From the NCBI RefSeq assembly GCF_024448715.1, contig NZ_JAMOHZ010000002.1, positions 310,001 through 374,000 of the forward strand: DNA of 64,000 nt, written 5' to 3'. The notes under the pieces were generated by a model. That model saw only the letters and a list, made by a program, of their open reading frames with translations. It was not told the origin of the DNA and did not search any database. Within the stretch, counting starts at the first letter, position 1, and every line of letters starts with the position of its first letter. Origin of the DNA: Stutzerimonas stutzeri. GTDB taxonomy: Bacteria; Pseudomonadota; Gammaproteobacteria; Pseudomonadales; Pseudomonadaceae. Positions 31,072 to 45,906 of this stretch are shown in pieces. The translations under genes were made by a program, and so were the position numbers.

Positions 31072-33330
31072 TCAGTTCGCAGTCTCGGCCAGCAGCGCAT
31101 CCACACGCTGGAAGCCGCGTGGCAGCTTATTGCCACGCCGCCCGCGCTCGCCCTTGTAGTGCTCAAGGTCGTCAGCCTTGAGCGACAGCGTACGCTTGCC
31201 GGCCTGCAACATCAGTGTCGCACCTTCAGGCAGCACGGCGAGATCCGTCACATACTCCTCGCGGCTGGCCACACGATCGCCGGGGATACCAATGATCTTG
31301 TTGCCTTTGCCCTTGCCCAACTGCGGCAGGTCGCGGATCGGAAATACCAGCAGGCGCCCCTCGGTGGTAACTGCGGCCAGCCAGTCCTGATCGCGATTCT
31401 TCAGCGGCCGCGGCAAAATCACGCGCGCACCTGCCGGCAACGACAGCAGCGCCTTGCCCGCCTTGTTCTTGGCCTGAAGATCCTCGCCCTTGACCACGAA
31501 GCCGTAACCGGCATCGGAAGCGATCACGTACAACGCTTCGTCGTCCGGAAGCAGCACGCACTCGAAGCTGGCACCGGGCGGCGGCGCCAGGCGCCCGGTA
31601 AGTGGCTCGCCCTGCCCTCTGGCCGAAGGCAACGAGTGCGCAGCCAACGAATAGCTGCGCCCCGTCGAATCAATAAAGACTGCATATTGATTGGAACGAC
31701 CTGCCGCGGCGGCCCTGAAACCATCGCCAGCCTTGTAGGACAGGCCGGTGGCATCAATATCGTGCCCTTTGGCGCAGCGCGCCCAGCCCTTCTCGGAGAT
31801 CACCACGGTGACCGGCTCGGACGGCAGCAACTCGTTTTCCGAAAGTGCCCGCGCCTCAGCACGCTCAACGATCGGCGAACGCCGGTCATCGCCGTAGGTT
31901 TCGGCGTCGGCGATCAACTCCTTGCGCACCAGTTTCTTCAGCTTGGCCTCGCTGCCGAGCAGCGCAAGCAGCTTCTCTCGCTCTTTTGCCAGTTCGTCCT
32001 GTTCGCCACGGATCTTCATCTCCTCCAGCCGTGCCAGCTGGCGCAGACGGGTGTCGAGGATGTAGTCGGCCTGCAACTCGGACAGCTCGAAGCGCGCCAT
32101 CAATACCGGCTTGGGCTGATCCTCGGTACGGATGATGTGAATCACCTCGTCGAGGTTGAGAAAGGCAACCAGCAGGCCTTCCAACAAGTGCAGCCGCTTT
32201 TCGACCTTATCCAGGCGGAACTGCAGGCGACGGCGCACGGTGCCGATGCGGTAGGTGAGCCATTCGCTGAGCAGCACCTTCAGGTTTTTCACCTGAGGGC
32301 GACCGTCGAGACCGATGACATTGGTATTGACCCGGTAACTGGATTCGAGCTCTGTGGTAGCGAACAGGTGCTGCATCAGCTCGTCGGCATCGACCCGGTT
32401 GGAACGCGGGATGATGACGATCCGGCAGGGGTTCTCGTGATCCGATTCGTCGCGCAGATCAGCCACCATCGGCAATTTCTTCGCCTGCATCTGCGTAGCG
32501 ATCTGCTCCAGCACCTTGGAGCCGGACACCTGATGCGGCAGCGCAGTGACGACGACGTCACCGTCCTCGACGCGGTACACCGCCCGCATACGCACCGAGC
32601 CGCGTCCGGTCTCATAGATTTTCAAAAGATCGGCACGCGGCGTGACGATCTCCGCCTCGGTCGGATAATCCGGACCTTGGACATGCTCACAGAGCTGCTC
32701 GACCGTGCAGTTGGGCTCGTCCAGCAGACGCACGCACGCAGCAGCGACCTCACGAAGATTGTGTGGCGGCACATCGGTTGCCATGCCGACAGCGATGCCG
32801 GTGGTGCCATTGAGTAGCAGATTGGGCAGACGCGCCGGCAGCGTCGCCGGCTCGTCGAGGGTGCCGTCGAAGTTCGGCACCCAGTCGACGGTGCCCTGCC
32901 CCAGCTCCGACAGCAACACTTCGGAATAACGCGATAGCCGCGCCTCGGTATAGCGCATCGCCGCGAAGGACTTCGGATCGTCCGGCGCGCCCCAGTTACC
33001 CTGGCCGTCGACCAGGGTGTAGCGATAGCTGAACGGCTGAGCCATCAGCACCATGGCTTCGTAGCAGGCTGAATCGCCATGCGGGTGAAACTTGCCGAGC
33101 ACGTCACCGACCGTACGTGCCGACTTCTTGTGCTTCGAATCGGCGTTCAGGCCCAGTTCGCTCATGGCGTAGACGATGCGCCGCTGGACGGGTTTTAGAC
33201 CATCGCCGATATGGGGTAGCGCGCGATCCATGATCACGTACATGGAGTAGTTGAGATAGGCCTGCTCGGTAAAGTCGGCTAGAGAGCGTCGCTCCACGCC
33301 GTCCAGGCTCAGGTCAAGAATTTCGCTCAT
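31072..33330 (-). CDS. parC: DNA topoisomerase IV subunit A (ParC)
   Basis: DNA-cleaving subunit of topoisomerase IV, which decatenates daughter chromosomes. The active-site Tyr is Tyr127 in [10 protein letters not shown]. The quinolone-resistance region [12 protein letters not shown] has Ser87 and Glu91, the wild-type residues, so this ParC shows no classical resistance mutation. A C-terminal beta-propeller domain follows (about 495-740). The 752-residue length fits Pseudomonas. The start overlaps the stop of the upstream aspartic-protease gene by 4 nt. Confidence 0.97.
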   Translation of the reverse strand: MSEILDLSLDGVERRSLADFTEQAYLNYSMYVIMDRALPHIGDGLKPVQRRIVYAMSELGLNADSKHKKSARTVGDVLGKFHPHGDSACYEAMVLMAQPFSYRYTLVDGQGNWGAPDDPKSFAAMRYTEARLSRYSEVLLSELGQGTVDWVPNFDGTLDEPATLPARLPNLLLNGTTGIAVGMATDVPPHNLREVAAACVRLLDEPNCTVEQLCEHVQGPDYPTEAEIVTPRADLLKIYETGRGSVRMRAVYRVEDGDVVVTALPHQVSGSKVLEQIATQMQAKKLPMVADLRDESDHENPCRIVIIPRSNRVDADELMQHLFATTELESSYRVNTNVIGLDGRPQVKNLKVLLSEWLTYRIGTVRRRLQFRLDKVEKRLHLLEGLLVAFLNLDEVIHIIRTEDQPKPVLMARFELSELQADYILDTRLRQLARLEEMKIRGEQDELAKEREKLLALLGSEAKLKKLVRKELIADAETYGDDRRSPIVERAEARALSENELLPSEPVTVVISEKGWARCAKGHDIDATGLSYKAGDGFRAAAAGRSNQYAVFIDSTGRSYSLAAHSLPSARGQGEPLTGRLAPPPGASFECVLLPDDEALYVIASDAGYGFVVKGEDLQAKNKAGKALLSLPAGARVILPRPLKNRDQDWLAAVTTEGRLLVFPIRDLPQLGKGKGNKIIGIPGDRVASREEYVTDLAVLPEGATLMLQAGKRTLSLKADDLEHYKGERGRRGNKLPRGFQRVDALLAETAN

Positions 33331-33850
33331 GGTCGATCCGTGGCGTGTTGGCGCAGCACCAGAGTGCCGGCGCGCTGGGTGAATTCGAGTTGTTTCAGGG
33401 CGCTCATGCCGAGCAGAATCTGTTCGCCACCAAAGCCGGGCGCGACGATGGCACGGACGTCACGAAGAACGATGTCGCCAAGGGCAAGGCTGTCGAGAAC
33501 AGTGCGATAGCCGGTAGTCTGGCCATTGGCGGTCTGCAACATCACGGGGGCGCCGCGGGCAAGATCGAGGCGTTCAGCCTGCTCAGCCGGTATCGCTACA
33601 TCGGTCGCGCCGGTATCGAGCAGAAAGGTCACTGGTTCACCATTGATCAGACCGTCAGCGACGAAGTGGCCTTGCACGTTACCCTCCAGCCGCACCTCGA
33701 TCTGGTCGCCCTGCACCATCGATACAGGCTCACGGTTAGGATTGAAGCGGCTCTGCTCCCAGTCAGCGAAAAATCGCGTGGCCAGCAGCAATCCAGCGCC
33801 CCAGGCCAGCACCAGCATGACACGGCCGGCCCGGCGGCCGGCAGGCTGGG

Positions 33851-33854
<4 letters not shown>
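33327..33854 (-). CDS. Retropepsin-like aspartic protease (clan AA, membrane-anchored)
   Basis: A 175-residue protein with one N-terminal transmembrane segment (about residues 12-27). The periplasmic part contains the single aspartic-protease motif [13 protein letters not shown], as in the retroviral-type bacterial proteases (TIGR02281-like), which act as dimers. It starts at GTG, giving a GTGA overlap with the upstream gene, and its own stop overlaps parC. The substrate is unknown. Confidence 0.82.
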
Positions 33855-36747
<2,893 letters not shown>

Positions 36748-37365
36748 TTATAAATCGGAAAAATCGAGTTCTGCAAAGGCAACCGGATCGAAGCCGGCAA
36801 AGGCCAGCAAGGCTGGAAGCCGCTCGGCAAACCCCTGGAAGCCATGGTCGCCGCCAGCCTGGATGCGCAATGCGCAACCTTGGTAAAAGTCTGCAGCGTG
36901 GCGGTAGTCCAGCGTTTCGTCGCCGGTCTGCAACCATATCTGATAGCGCTCCGCATCCTGCGGCGGGGACACTTCCAGTTCGGTCAGGGCAACGACGTGG
37001 TCTTCAGTCAGGTCCCAGACCTCACCAGTGTAGAGATTGGTCTGCGGCCCCAAGTAACCATCGAAGCGTCGATGAGGCGTCACTGCTGGATTGATCAGCA
37101 GGGCCTTGAGCCCGTGGCGCTCCGCAAGGTGGGTTGCATAGTATCCGCCGAGAGAGCTACCGACCAGCATGGGACGCCCCAGCTCGGCAATCGCCGCATC
37201 GAGCTGAGCAATGGCCTGACGCGGGTGATGATGTAACGCTGGCACTCGCAGCCGCTCGCTCATACCCATGCGCTTCAGCGCTGCGGTCAACTGGCTGGCC
37301 TTCTGCGATAGTGGAGAGCTGTTAAGGCCATGCATATAAACAATGGCGGGTTGGTCGCTGGTCAT
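36748..37365 (-). CDS. yqiA: YqiA/YcfP-family alpha/beta-hydrolase
   Basis: A 205-residue alpha/beta-hydrolase. The oxyanion segment IVYMHGLNSSPLSQK and the nucleophile elbow VGSSLGGYYATHLA (GSSLGG, catalytic Ser) are clear, with the His near the C-terminus (QAGGDHGFQGF). YqiA is an esterase of unknown physiological substrate. It is commonly next to parE and cpdA in gamma-proteobacteria, as here. The ATG is at 37365. Confidence 0.9.
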   Translation of the reverse strand: MTSDQPAIVYMHGLNSSPLSQKASQLTAALKRMGMSERLRVPALHHHPRQAIAQLDAAIAELGRPMLVGSSLGGYYATHLAERHGLKALLINPAVTPHRRFDGYLGPQTNLYTGEVWDLTEDHVVALTELEVSPPQDAERYQIWLQTGDETLDYRHAADFYQGCALRIQAGGDHGFQGFAERLPALLAFAGFDPVAFAELDFSDL

Positions 37366-37497
37366 CTGGTTCGCTGAGCTGGCAAAAGACGGAAAAGGCT
37401 ACTAGGCGAATAGCGCAAGCTGCAAGTCGCTCGACAACTGGCGGAGCGTCATTTCGCGAGCAAAGCTTTGCATAAGATGAAGCGCTTAGACGGCGAC

Positions 37498-38313
37498 TCA
37501 ATACCCCTTGATGCTGTAATCCACTTCGAAGTCCATCCCGACGACTCGCGACACGCCGGTTTCGAGCTTGCCATTGGCATGCAACCGCAGCCAGCGATAG
37601 CCTGGTGCAAGGGTATCGACCTGGAAATCCTCGCTGCCTGGTGCGAATTGCACGCCCGTCGACGGAGCGGCCAACAATCGAATACCGCCGCGCCACCCAT
37701 CGAACTCCTGATGGATGTGGCCCCACAGCAGCGCCTTGACGCAGCTGAATCGGTCGAGGACTTCAAACAAAGCCTCACGGTTGTGCAGTCCGATGTTGTC
37801 CATCCAGCGGCTGCCGATGATAACCGGATGATGATGCAGGCAGATCAGGTGAGGCCGCTCCGGTGATTTTTGTAAGGTCTGCTCTAACAACTCAAGTTGC
37901 TCTGCACTGAGCATACCGAAGACCGACCCAGGCACCAGGGTATCGAGCATCACCACGCGCCAAGCACCAATATCGAGCACCGGCACCATCAATTCGCTGT
38001 CACGGGCGGCCTGCTGCATTGTCGCGAGTTCATCATGGTTACCGGGACACCAGCGCACGGGGGCATCGATTCGCTCGGAAAGCTGGCGGAAGCGTTCATA
38101 GGAGGCGAGCGAGCCGTCCTGCGAAAGATCTCCGGTGGCCAGCATCAGGTCGACGCGAGGATGCTCACGGAGGACCAGATCGACCACGCGCCGCAAGCTC
38201 TCGGCCGTATCCAAGCCCAACAACTTACCGCCCGCCTCGGCGAACAGATGGCTGTCGGTCAGCTGTACGAGCAGCACCGAATCTTTTTCAGCATTGAGGG
38301 GCGCAGCAGCCAA
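37498..38313 (-). CDS. cpdA: 3',5'-cyclic-AMP phosphodiesterase CpdA
   Basis: Metallophosphoesterase that hydrolyses cAMP. The five metal-binding blocks are visible: LTDSHLF, GDLSQDG, GNHDE, HHHPV and GHIHQEF. It starts at TTG with AGGAGA seven bases upstream. The 271-residue size fits. In P. aeruginosa CpdA controls cAMP/Vfr signalling of virulence and twitching, so it may connect with fimX nearby. Cytoplasmic. Confidence 0.93.
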   Translation of the reverse strand: MAAAPLNAEKDSVLLVQLTDSHLFAEAGGKLLGLDTAESLRRVVDLVLREHPRVDLMLATGDLSQDGSLASYERFRQLSERIDAPVRWCPGNHDELATMQQAARDSELMVPVLDIGAWRVVMLDTLVPGSVFGMLSAEQLELLEQTLQKSPERPHLICLHHHPVIIGSRWMDNIGLHNREALFEVLDRFSCVKALLWGHIHQEFDGWRGGIRLLAAPSTGVQFAPGSEDFQVDTLAPGYRWLRLHANGKLETGVSRVVGMDFEVDYSIKGY

Positions 38314-38508
38314 GACCCGTCTCCTTTGGCGAAATCGCAGAGGAATTATGGTGGCTGGCGGTTACGGGGGTAAACCGCGCGATGCGGGCATGCATCACAG
38401 AACACACGGCAAGCTGCAAGCGAATCAGTGTGAGGGCTGGCGCTGAAGGCCGTCACGCTTTTCTGCTTCTTTCCTTGAAGCTAGTGGTCCGAAGCTCGCC
38501 ACTGCTTG

Positions 38509-38955
38509 TCAGAGCACCGGCTCCAGTTCATGACCACATGCCAGGCAATGGCCGAGCCATTCGCCGAGGAACAGATTCAGCTGATTCTTCTCGTCGGGCT
38601 GATGCATCTGCGCGTTGGGATAGCTATAAATGCCGCGGAACCGCCGAGCATTCTCTGCAGTGATGACCTCAGCCATGCGCGCGTCGTGATAAACCCTCAC
38701 GTCCATTTGTGGCACCGGCAGCCAAGGCAAGCAGTCCTGCTGGCTGATCTGTACTGTCGTGGTATATGGGCAGCTCTCCACTACCTTCAGTGCCAGTACG
38801 CCAAGCAGTCGATCGCCCTGGCTCATGGCAATACGACGCGTATCCGGCTGGTTACGCATGTCAGGTAGAAGGCGCATCAGCCGCAGATAGTTCGCCTCGC
38901 AAGCCGCCTGCAGTTCCAGCAGGTCGACACGGTATCGTTCACGCGTGCGCCTCAT
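38509..38955 (-). CDS. DUF1249-family protein
   Basis: A 148-residue protein of the DUF1249 family. It contains a helical N-terminus (YRVDLLELQAACEANYLRLMRLLPDM) and the motif PVPQMDVRVYHDARMAEVI, with C-terminal NLFLGEWLGHCLACG carrying two Cys. I place the start at 38955 because its ATG overlaps the Nudix stop (ATGA); an ATG two codons earlier is also possible. The function is unknown. The family often sits with nudF and cpdA. Confidence 0.85.
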   Translation of the reverse strand: MRRTRERYRVDLLELQAACEANYLRLMRLLPDMRNQPDTRRIAMSQGDRLLGVLALKVVESCPYTTTVQISQQDCLPWLPVPQMDVRVYHDARMAEVITAENARRFRGIYSYPNAQMHQPDEKNQLNLFLGEWLGHCLACGHELEPVL

Positions 38956-39569
38956 GTCCATGTCCCCCTGATTTCGTCGCGGTTCAAGGCCAGCCACTGC
39001 AGGGCGATGATGCTCGCGGCGTTGTCGATGCTCCCCTCGCGCACTGCCTGCAGAGCCTGCTGCAGCGACCATACGTGTACACGAATGTCCTCGCCTTCCT
39101 CGTCCAGGCCGAACACGCCACCCGCGCCCGAGCTGTCGCAACGCCCCACGTAGAGATGTACTCGCTCGGTGCTGCCGCCAGGTGAAGGGAAATACGTGGT
39201 CACCGGCCACAGCTCAGCGACCTCCAGCCCCGCTTCCTCGACGGACTCGCGACGTGCGACTTCTTCGGGCTGCTCATCCTTGTCGATCAAGCCAGCGACT
39301 AGTTCGATCAACCAGGGATTATCGACCTTACCCATCGCACCCACTCGGAACTGCTCGATCAACACGACTTCATCGCGCCGCGGATCGTAAGGCAGCACGC
39401 AAACCGCATCGTGACGGACGAACAGCTCGCGCTCCAATTGCCGGCCCATGCCGCCGCTGAACAGGCGATGACGCAGCTGCAGCCGGTCCAGGCGATAGAA
39501 GCCGCTGAAGCACTGCTCTCGCTCGATAATCTCGACATCACCTGGGCCGGGCTTGAAAGTATCAATCAT
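38952..39569 (-). CDS. nudF: ADP-ribose pyrophosphatase (Nudix)
   Basis: Hydrolyses ADP-ribose and similar sugar nucleotides. The canonical Nudix box is present as GLIDKDEQPEEVARRESVEEAGL (G-x5-E-x7-RE-x2-EE-x-G). The 205-residue size and the N-terminal YRLDRLQLRHRLF match NudF (adpP). Catalysis needs Mg2+ bound by the box glutamates. It overlaps the DUF1249 gene, so they are co-translated. Divergent from the lipoprotein gene at 39799. Confidence 0.92.
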   Translation of the reverse strand: MIDTFKPGPGDVEIIEREQCFSGFYRLDRLQLRHRLFSGGMGRQLERELFVRHDAVCVLPYDPRRDEVVLIEQFRVGAMGKVDNPWLIELVAGLIDKDEQPEEVARRESVEEAGLEVAELWPVTTYFPSPGGSTERVHLYVGRCDSSGAGGVFGLDEEGEDIRVHVWSLQQALQAVREGSIDNAASIIALQWLALNRDEIRGTWT

Positions 39570-39798
39570 GAATAACTCACTATCGGTTTGTTCCGCGCTT
39601 GCCTAGCGCCGGAAAAAGCTACACCGTCACGGCGTGAGCGGTCTCTGTTACGTCATCCTAGCGCGCCGTTTCTTCAGGCGCAGCCCTTTGCAGACCACTC
39701 GCACAGGGAAAAATCACCCAGCGACTCGTTTACGAACTTCATGGCCCGCTCGCACTCGAATCCGCACCGTAATAACCACAAGAGCCACGAAACCCTTG

Positions 39799-40527
39799 AT
39801 GCCTTTTCACAAAGCTCTCGCATTGGTGATGTTCAGCCTGCTACTTGGCGCATGCCAACACTTCGGCGGCGAGCCGCCTGTCGAGGTCCGGCAGATTCTC
39901 AGCGAGCAACGCCCCGCCGGTTGTCCGAAACAGGACGATAACTGCCCGCTGGTGAACATCGATACCCGACTGTTTGCCGATGAGCCGGCATTGAACGCTC
40001 TGATCGACAAGCGGCTGCGCGAGATGACCGTCAACAGCCCGGACGCCCGAATTCCAGCAACATTGGAAAGCTACCAAGAAGACTTTCTAGGTGACGCGCA
40101 GAGCGGCTGGAGCAGTTATTTGCAGGCCAAGCTGCGTGACCAGCATGGATCGCTGCTGGTGGTCGAGTTATCGAGCTATCTATACACCGGCGGGGCCCAC
40201 GGCATGCCAGGCCGCGGTTTCATCAACTATGACCGAAAGCATGATCGTGAGCTGAAACTCGCCGATGTGCTACTTCCGGGTAAGGAAGGCAGCTTCTGGC
40301 GTGTTGCTGCAGAAGCGCACCAGCGCTGGTTGCTGGCGAACCAGCACGACGCCGCATTCAGCCGGCAATGGCCGTTCCAACAGACCGCCAACGTCGCCCT
40401 GCTGCGAGACAAGGTGCTACTCAAATACGACGTATACAGCATCGCGCCGTATTCGAGCGGCCATCCGGAGCTGGAAATCCCCTACGCCGAACTCAGTGCG
40501 ATTCTGAGACCGGAATACTTGCCGTAA
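39799..40527 (+). CDS. DUF3298/RsiV-type lipoprotein
   Basis: A 242-residue predicted lipoprotein with lipobox LLGAC. The mature part has the DUF4163/DUF3298 pattern: VVELSSYLYTGGAHGMPGRGFINYDRK then GRELKLADVLLPG, shared with the anti-sigma factor RsiV and PdaC-type proteins. The family may bind glycans or lysozyme; a role here is unknown. The start codon has only a weak ribosome-binding site; an upstream alternative is possible. Its last 35 nt overlap the tail of cytX on the opposite strand. Confidence 0.78.
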   Translation: MPFHKALALVMFSLLLGACQHFGGEPPVEVRQILSEQRPAGCPKQDDNCPLVNIDTRLFADEPALNALIDKRLREMTVNSPDARIPATLESYQEDFLGDAQSGWSSYLQAKLRDQHGSLLVVELSSYLYTGGAHGMPGRGFINYDRKHDRELKLADVLLPGKEGSFWRVAAEAHQRWLLANQHDAAFSRQWPFQQTANVALLRDKVLLKYDVYSIAPYSSGHPELEIPYAELSAILRPEYLP

Positions 40528-41809
40528 CGCGACCGAAACGGCTCAGCACCAGCAGCAGTCCGCCGGACAGGAACAGCGCCGGCAGGCTGGCACCGATTTC
40601 CGGCCAGGCGTTAGCGAGCACGTGATAAGTGACCGCTCCGCAGCCCCAGGCCAACAGGGTTTCCCAACGTAACGCGCCAGCTGGGGCGGCCAAGCGGCCT
40701 CGACGCCGAAGAATGAAATGATCGACCAGTACGACGCCGAATAACGGCGCGAACACCGAGCCGATCAACAGCAGGAAGTTTTGGTACTCGGCGAGTGGCG
40801 CGAACCAGGCAATAAGCGTACAGACCGCGCCGATCGCCAGCGCGAGCCGTTCGACCTTGAACGGCAGCAGGACGCCGACCGAAACCGCTGCCGAATGGAT
40901 ATCGGCGAAGGCGTTTTCAGACTCGTCGAGCAGTATCAACAGCAGAGGGATACCCAGTCCCGCGCCCGCCAACGCCAATAGCAAAGCGTTGACCTCACCA
41001 CCCTCAGCGAACGCCAGGGTATATGCCACGCCTAGGCTCATCAGCCAAAAGTTACCGACGAAGAACCCCAGCGCGGTGCCGCCGAAAACGCGTACGGCAG
41101 CCCGGCCAAAGCGGGAGTAGTCAGCTATCAGCGGCAACCAGGACAGCGGCATGGCAATGGCGATATCGAATCCCAAGGCAAAGGGCAGCGAACCGTCGCC
41201 CTGACGCGCCCAGAGCGCGGCCAAATCGGCCTTGTCGAACAGATTCCAAGTCAGCCAGGCACAGGCGCCGAGCAGCAACCAGATGCCCCATTTGCGCAAG
41301 ATACGGCGCACGAAGGTTAGCGGACCGGTAACCGCCAGCAGCGTGGCGAGGCTACCGAAGAACAACGTCCACAACGCAGGACTGTTCAGCAGGCTGTCCT
41401 CACCGAATGCGCGAGTCGCCAGTAGGCTGGCCGCATCGCGCATGACGATGATCTCGAACGCACCCCACCCGATCAGCTGAACCAGATTCAGCAGTGCTGG
41501 CAGCACTGCACCGCGGCTGCCCAGCGAGAGCTTCAGCGCAGCCATCGATGACAGGCCGGTATCGGTGCCGATCACCGCAACCGCCCCCAACAGCAACACG
41601 CCGACTGCGGTTCCGCAAGCGATTGCCAGCAACGCGCCACTCATGCCCAGACCCGGCGCCAGCAAGGCACCGAGCTGCAGCACCATCAGGCCGATGCCCA
41701 GAGAGAACCACAAAGAAAACATGTCTCGACCGCCGAAGACGCGGTGTTCGAGGGCGACGCTTTGATGGGGCGAATAACGGCCAGGCGTGTTCACGGGTGG
41801 GATTCTCAA
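40493..41809 (-). CDS. cytX: Putative hydroxymethylpyrimidine permease CytX
   Basis: A 438-residue protein of the nucleobase:cation symporter 1 (cytosine permease) family with about twelve hydrophobic segments. The N-terminus reads HQSVALEHRVFGGRDMFSLWFSLGIG, and WLPLIADYSRFGR marks a family loop. Members next to thiamine genes are predicted HMP transporters (CytX). It lies downstream of thiC on the same strand, which supports import of the thiamine pyrimidine moiety. Cytosine transport cannot be excluded from sequence alone. Confidence 0.85.
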   Translation of the reverse strand: MRIPPVNTPGRYSPHQSVALEHRVFGGRDMFSLWFSLGIGLMVLQLGALLAPGLGMSGALLAIACGTAVGVLLLGAVAVIGTDTGLSSMAALKLSLGSRGAVLPALLNLVQLIGWGAFEIIVMRDAASLLATRAFGEDSLLNSPALWTLFFGSLATLLAVTGPLTFVRRILRKWGIWLLLGACAWLTWNLFDKADLAALWARQGDGSLPFALGFDIAIAMPLSWLPLIADYSRFGRAAVRVFGGTALGFFVGNFWLMSLGVAYTLAFAEGGEVNALLLALAGAGLGIPLLLILLDESENAFADIHSAAVSVGVLLPFKVERLALAIGAVCTLIAWFAPLAEYQNFLLLIGSVFAPLFGVVLVDHFILRRRGRLAAPAGALRWETLLAWGCGAVTYHVLANAWPEIGASLPALFLSGGLLLVLSRFGRVTASIPVSESH

Positions 41810-41872
41810 AAAATCGTTGGGTGGCCCGGCGGGTAGTTCACCCAGCCAGGCAAGCGATAAAAATCATTGCCG

Positions 41873-41947
41873 CGTAGGAGCGAGCTTGCTCGCAAAGCCT
41901 GATTGCGCGGAGCCTTCAAGCTGTTCGCGAGCAAGCTCGTTCCTACG
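41873..41947. repeat. REP palindrome pair (GTAGGAGCGAGCTTGCTCG)
   Basis: Two inverted arms: CGTAGGAGCGAGCTTGCTCG (41873 onward) and GAGCAAGCTCGTTCCTACG (ending 41947), around a ~28-nt spacer. This is the classic Pseudomonas REP sequence. It sits in the thiC-cytX intergenic gap and can fold as a long hairpin in the mRNA. Confidence 0.9.
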
Positions 41948-42036
41948 GCATGCAGGTTGGAGGCAGTTCGCAAGGCACGCACAGCGCACCCTGCGCTTCC
42001 GTCCGAACTCCAACCTTCAGCGCGTTGTTACGTCCA

Positions 42037-44127
<2,091 letters not shown>

Positions 44128-44322
44128 AGCGAGTCTAATCAAGAGTTCGAGGGAAAGCCACGTCGACCTAGAGTGACGCGACCGCCGGGTCACATTTGAT
44201 ACGTCTCGCCCCGTCTGTTCGAACGCCTGCGTCAAGCACCTCGACAGCGCCGCCAAGCCGCTTGACCGGTCGCATGGCGGCGCATAGCCTTGCCCATCAC
44301 TTCGCTTCAGGGAAAGACGCAC
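44128..44322. promoter_or_regulatory. Divergent promoter region, thiC / tolC-type gene
   Basis: The 195 nt between the riboswitch and the outer-membrane protein gene hold no coding sequence I can support. They must carry the thiC promoter (leftward) and the promoter for the gene at 44323 (rightward). A TAGACT on the minus strand at 44132-44137 is a possible -10 for thiC but lacks a convincing -35. Confidence 0.4.
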
Positions 44323-45774
44323 ATGCTGCGCAGACTCACGTTGGCACTCGCCGTAACAGCCGCCTCCTCCGGGTTGAGCTGGGCCGAGACAACCCCTCCG
44401 CTTTCGGCCCGTACCGATCTGGTCAGCGTCTACCGGCAGGCGGTTGAGAACAACGCCGATCTCGCCGCGGCACGTGCGCAGTTCAAGGCGATACAGGAAG
44501 TCGTGCCGCAGGCGCGGGCCGGCCTGCTACCGAACCTCAGTGGCGGCGCGGAACTGAGCAACACCCGCACCGATGTCGACACCAATGCCGGCTCGCGCTC
44601 GCTGTCGCGCAGCGGCACCGTCTATCAAGCGACCCTGAGCCAGCCGATCTTCCGCGCCGAGCGCTGGTTCCAGTTGCAGGCGGCCGAAGCCATCAGCGAA
44701 CAGGCGGCACTGGAATACTCGATCGCCGAGCAGGACCTGATTCGCCTGAGCGCTCAAGCTTATTTCGCCGTGCTACGCGCGCAGGATAACCTCGCCGCCG
44801 CCAAGGCCGAGCAATCGGCCTTCCAGCGCCAACTCGATCAGGCTGATGAGCGCTTCGAAGTGGGCCTATCGGACCGCACCGACGTGCTCGAGGCGCAGGC
44901 CGGATTCGACACCGCGCGCGCCAATCGCCTGCTTGCCCAACGCCAGGTAGACGATGCTTTCCAAGCGCTATTCACCTTGACCAACCGCGAATACCTGGCA
45001 CTGGAAGGCATCGAGCACAGCCTGCCGGTGCTGCCACCGGCCCCCAACGACGCCAGCGCCTGGGTCAATACTGCCACCCAGCAGAACCTCGACCTGTTGG
45101 CCAGCAACCAGGCAGTGAACGCCGCCGAGGAAACCCTCCGCCAGCGCCGCGCCGGCCATGCGCCGACGCTCGATGCCGTGGCGCGCTACAGCAAGGGCGA
45201 CAATGACAGCCTGGGCTTTACCAACACGGGCAGCGAAGCCGTTACCGGCATCCCCCGCTACACCGGTGACGTCGAGCAGCGCAGCATTGGACTGCAATTG
45301 AATATCCCGTTGTATAGCGGCGGGCTGACGAGCTCGCAGGGTCGTGAAGCCTTTTACCAGCTGACACAGACCGAACAGCAGCGCGAAAGCCTGCGCCGTC
45401 AGGTGGTCGAGTCCACCCGCAACCTGCACCGTGCGGTGAACACCGACGTGGAGCAGGTCCAGGCACGGCGGCAGTCAATCGTCTCCAGCCAGAGCGCGCT
45501 GGAAGCCACCGACATCGGCTATCAGGTGGGGACGCGCAATATCGTCGATGTGCTCGACGCCCAGCGCCGTCTGTTCGCGGCAGTACGCGACTACAACAAC
45601 GCCCGCTACGACTACATTCTCGACAACCTGCGCCTGAAACAGGCCGCAGGCACGCTCAACCCGGGCGATCTGGAGAACCTGCAGCGCTACCTCAAGTCGG
45701 ATTACGACCCAGACAGCGATTTCCTCCCACCGGACCTGTCGGAAAATTTCGGCCAGCCGGTGCGCGTCGAGTAG
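44323..45774 (+). CDS. tolC: TolC-family outer-membrane efflux/secretion protein
   Basis: A 483-residue outer-membrane factor with a signal peptide (ending AVTAASSGLSWA-E). Two internally similar halves contain the typical coiled alpha-barrel: LVSVYRQAVENNADLAAARAQFKAIQEVVPQARAGLLPNL, EQSAFQRQLDQADERFEVGLSDRTDVLEAQAG and a second copy GYQVGTRNIVDVLDAQRRLF. It forms a trimeric channel for type I secretion or tripartite efflux. No inner-membrane partner is next to it. The ATG at 44323 follows AGGGAAAG. Confidence 0.93.
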   Translation: MLRRLTLALAVTAASSGLSWAETTPPLSARTDLVSVYRQAVENNADLAAARAQFKAIQEVVPQARAGLLPNLSGGAELSNTRTDVDTNAGSRSLSRSGTVYQATLSQPIFRAERWFQLQAAEAISEQAALEYSIAEQDLIRLSAQAYFAVLRAQDNLAAAKAEQSAFQRQLDQADERFEVGLSDRTDVLEAQAGFDTARANRLLAQRQVDDAFQALFTLTNREYLALEGIEHSLPVLPPAPNDASAWVNTATQQNLDLLASNQAVNAAEETLRQRRAGHAPTLDAVARYSKGDNDSLGFTNTGSEAVTGIPRYTGDVEQRSIGLQLNIPLYSGGLTSSQGREAFYQLTQTEQQRESLRRQVVESTRNLHRAVNTDVEQVQARRQSIVSSQSALEATDIGYQVGTRNIVDVLDAQRRLFAAVRDYNNARYDYILDNLRLKQAAGTLNPGDLENLQRYLKSDYDPDSDFLPPDLSENFGQPVRVE

Positions 45775-45906
45775 AAGGAAGTCCAGGCGGCATGGCTCGA
45801 TGAAAGCCGTCAGGTCGTGGAACTCCCCCGGCTGTCAGGAAATCAAGCTGGGGCTTTAGTAGCAGAACGTGTCAGCGGCGGACTTGACCCGCCCAAACTC
45901 TCGCAG

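Noticed and set aside
31159..32817. Plus-strand frame of 552 codons over parC
   Set aside because: Antisense to parC with its conserved active-site motifs; no recognisable domain or ribosome-binding site.
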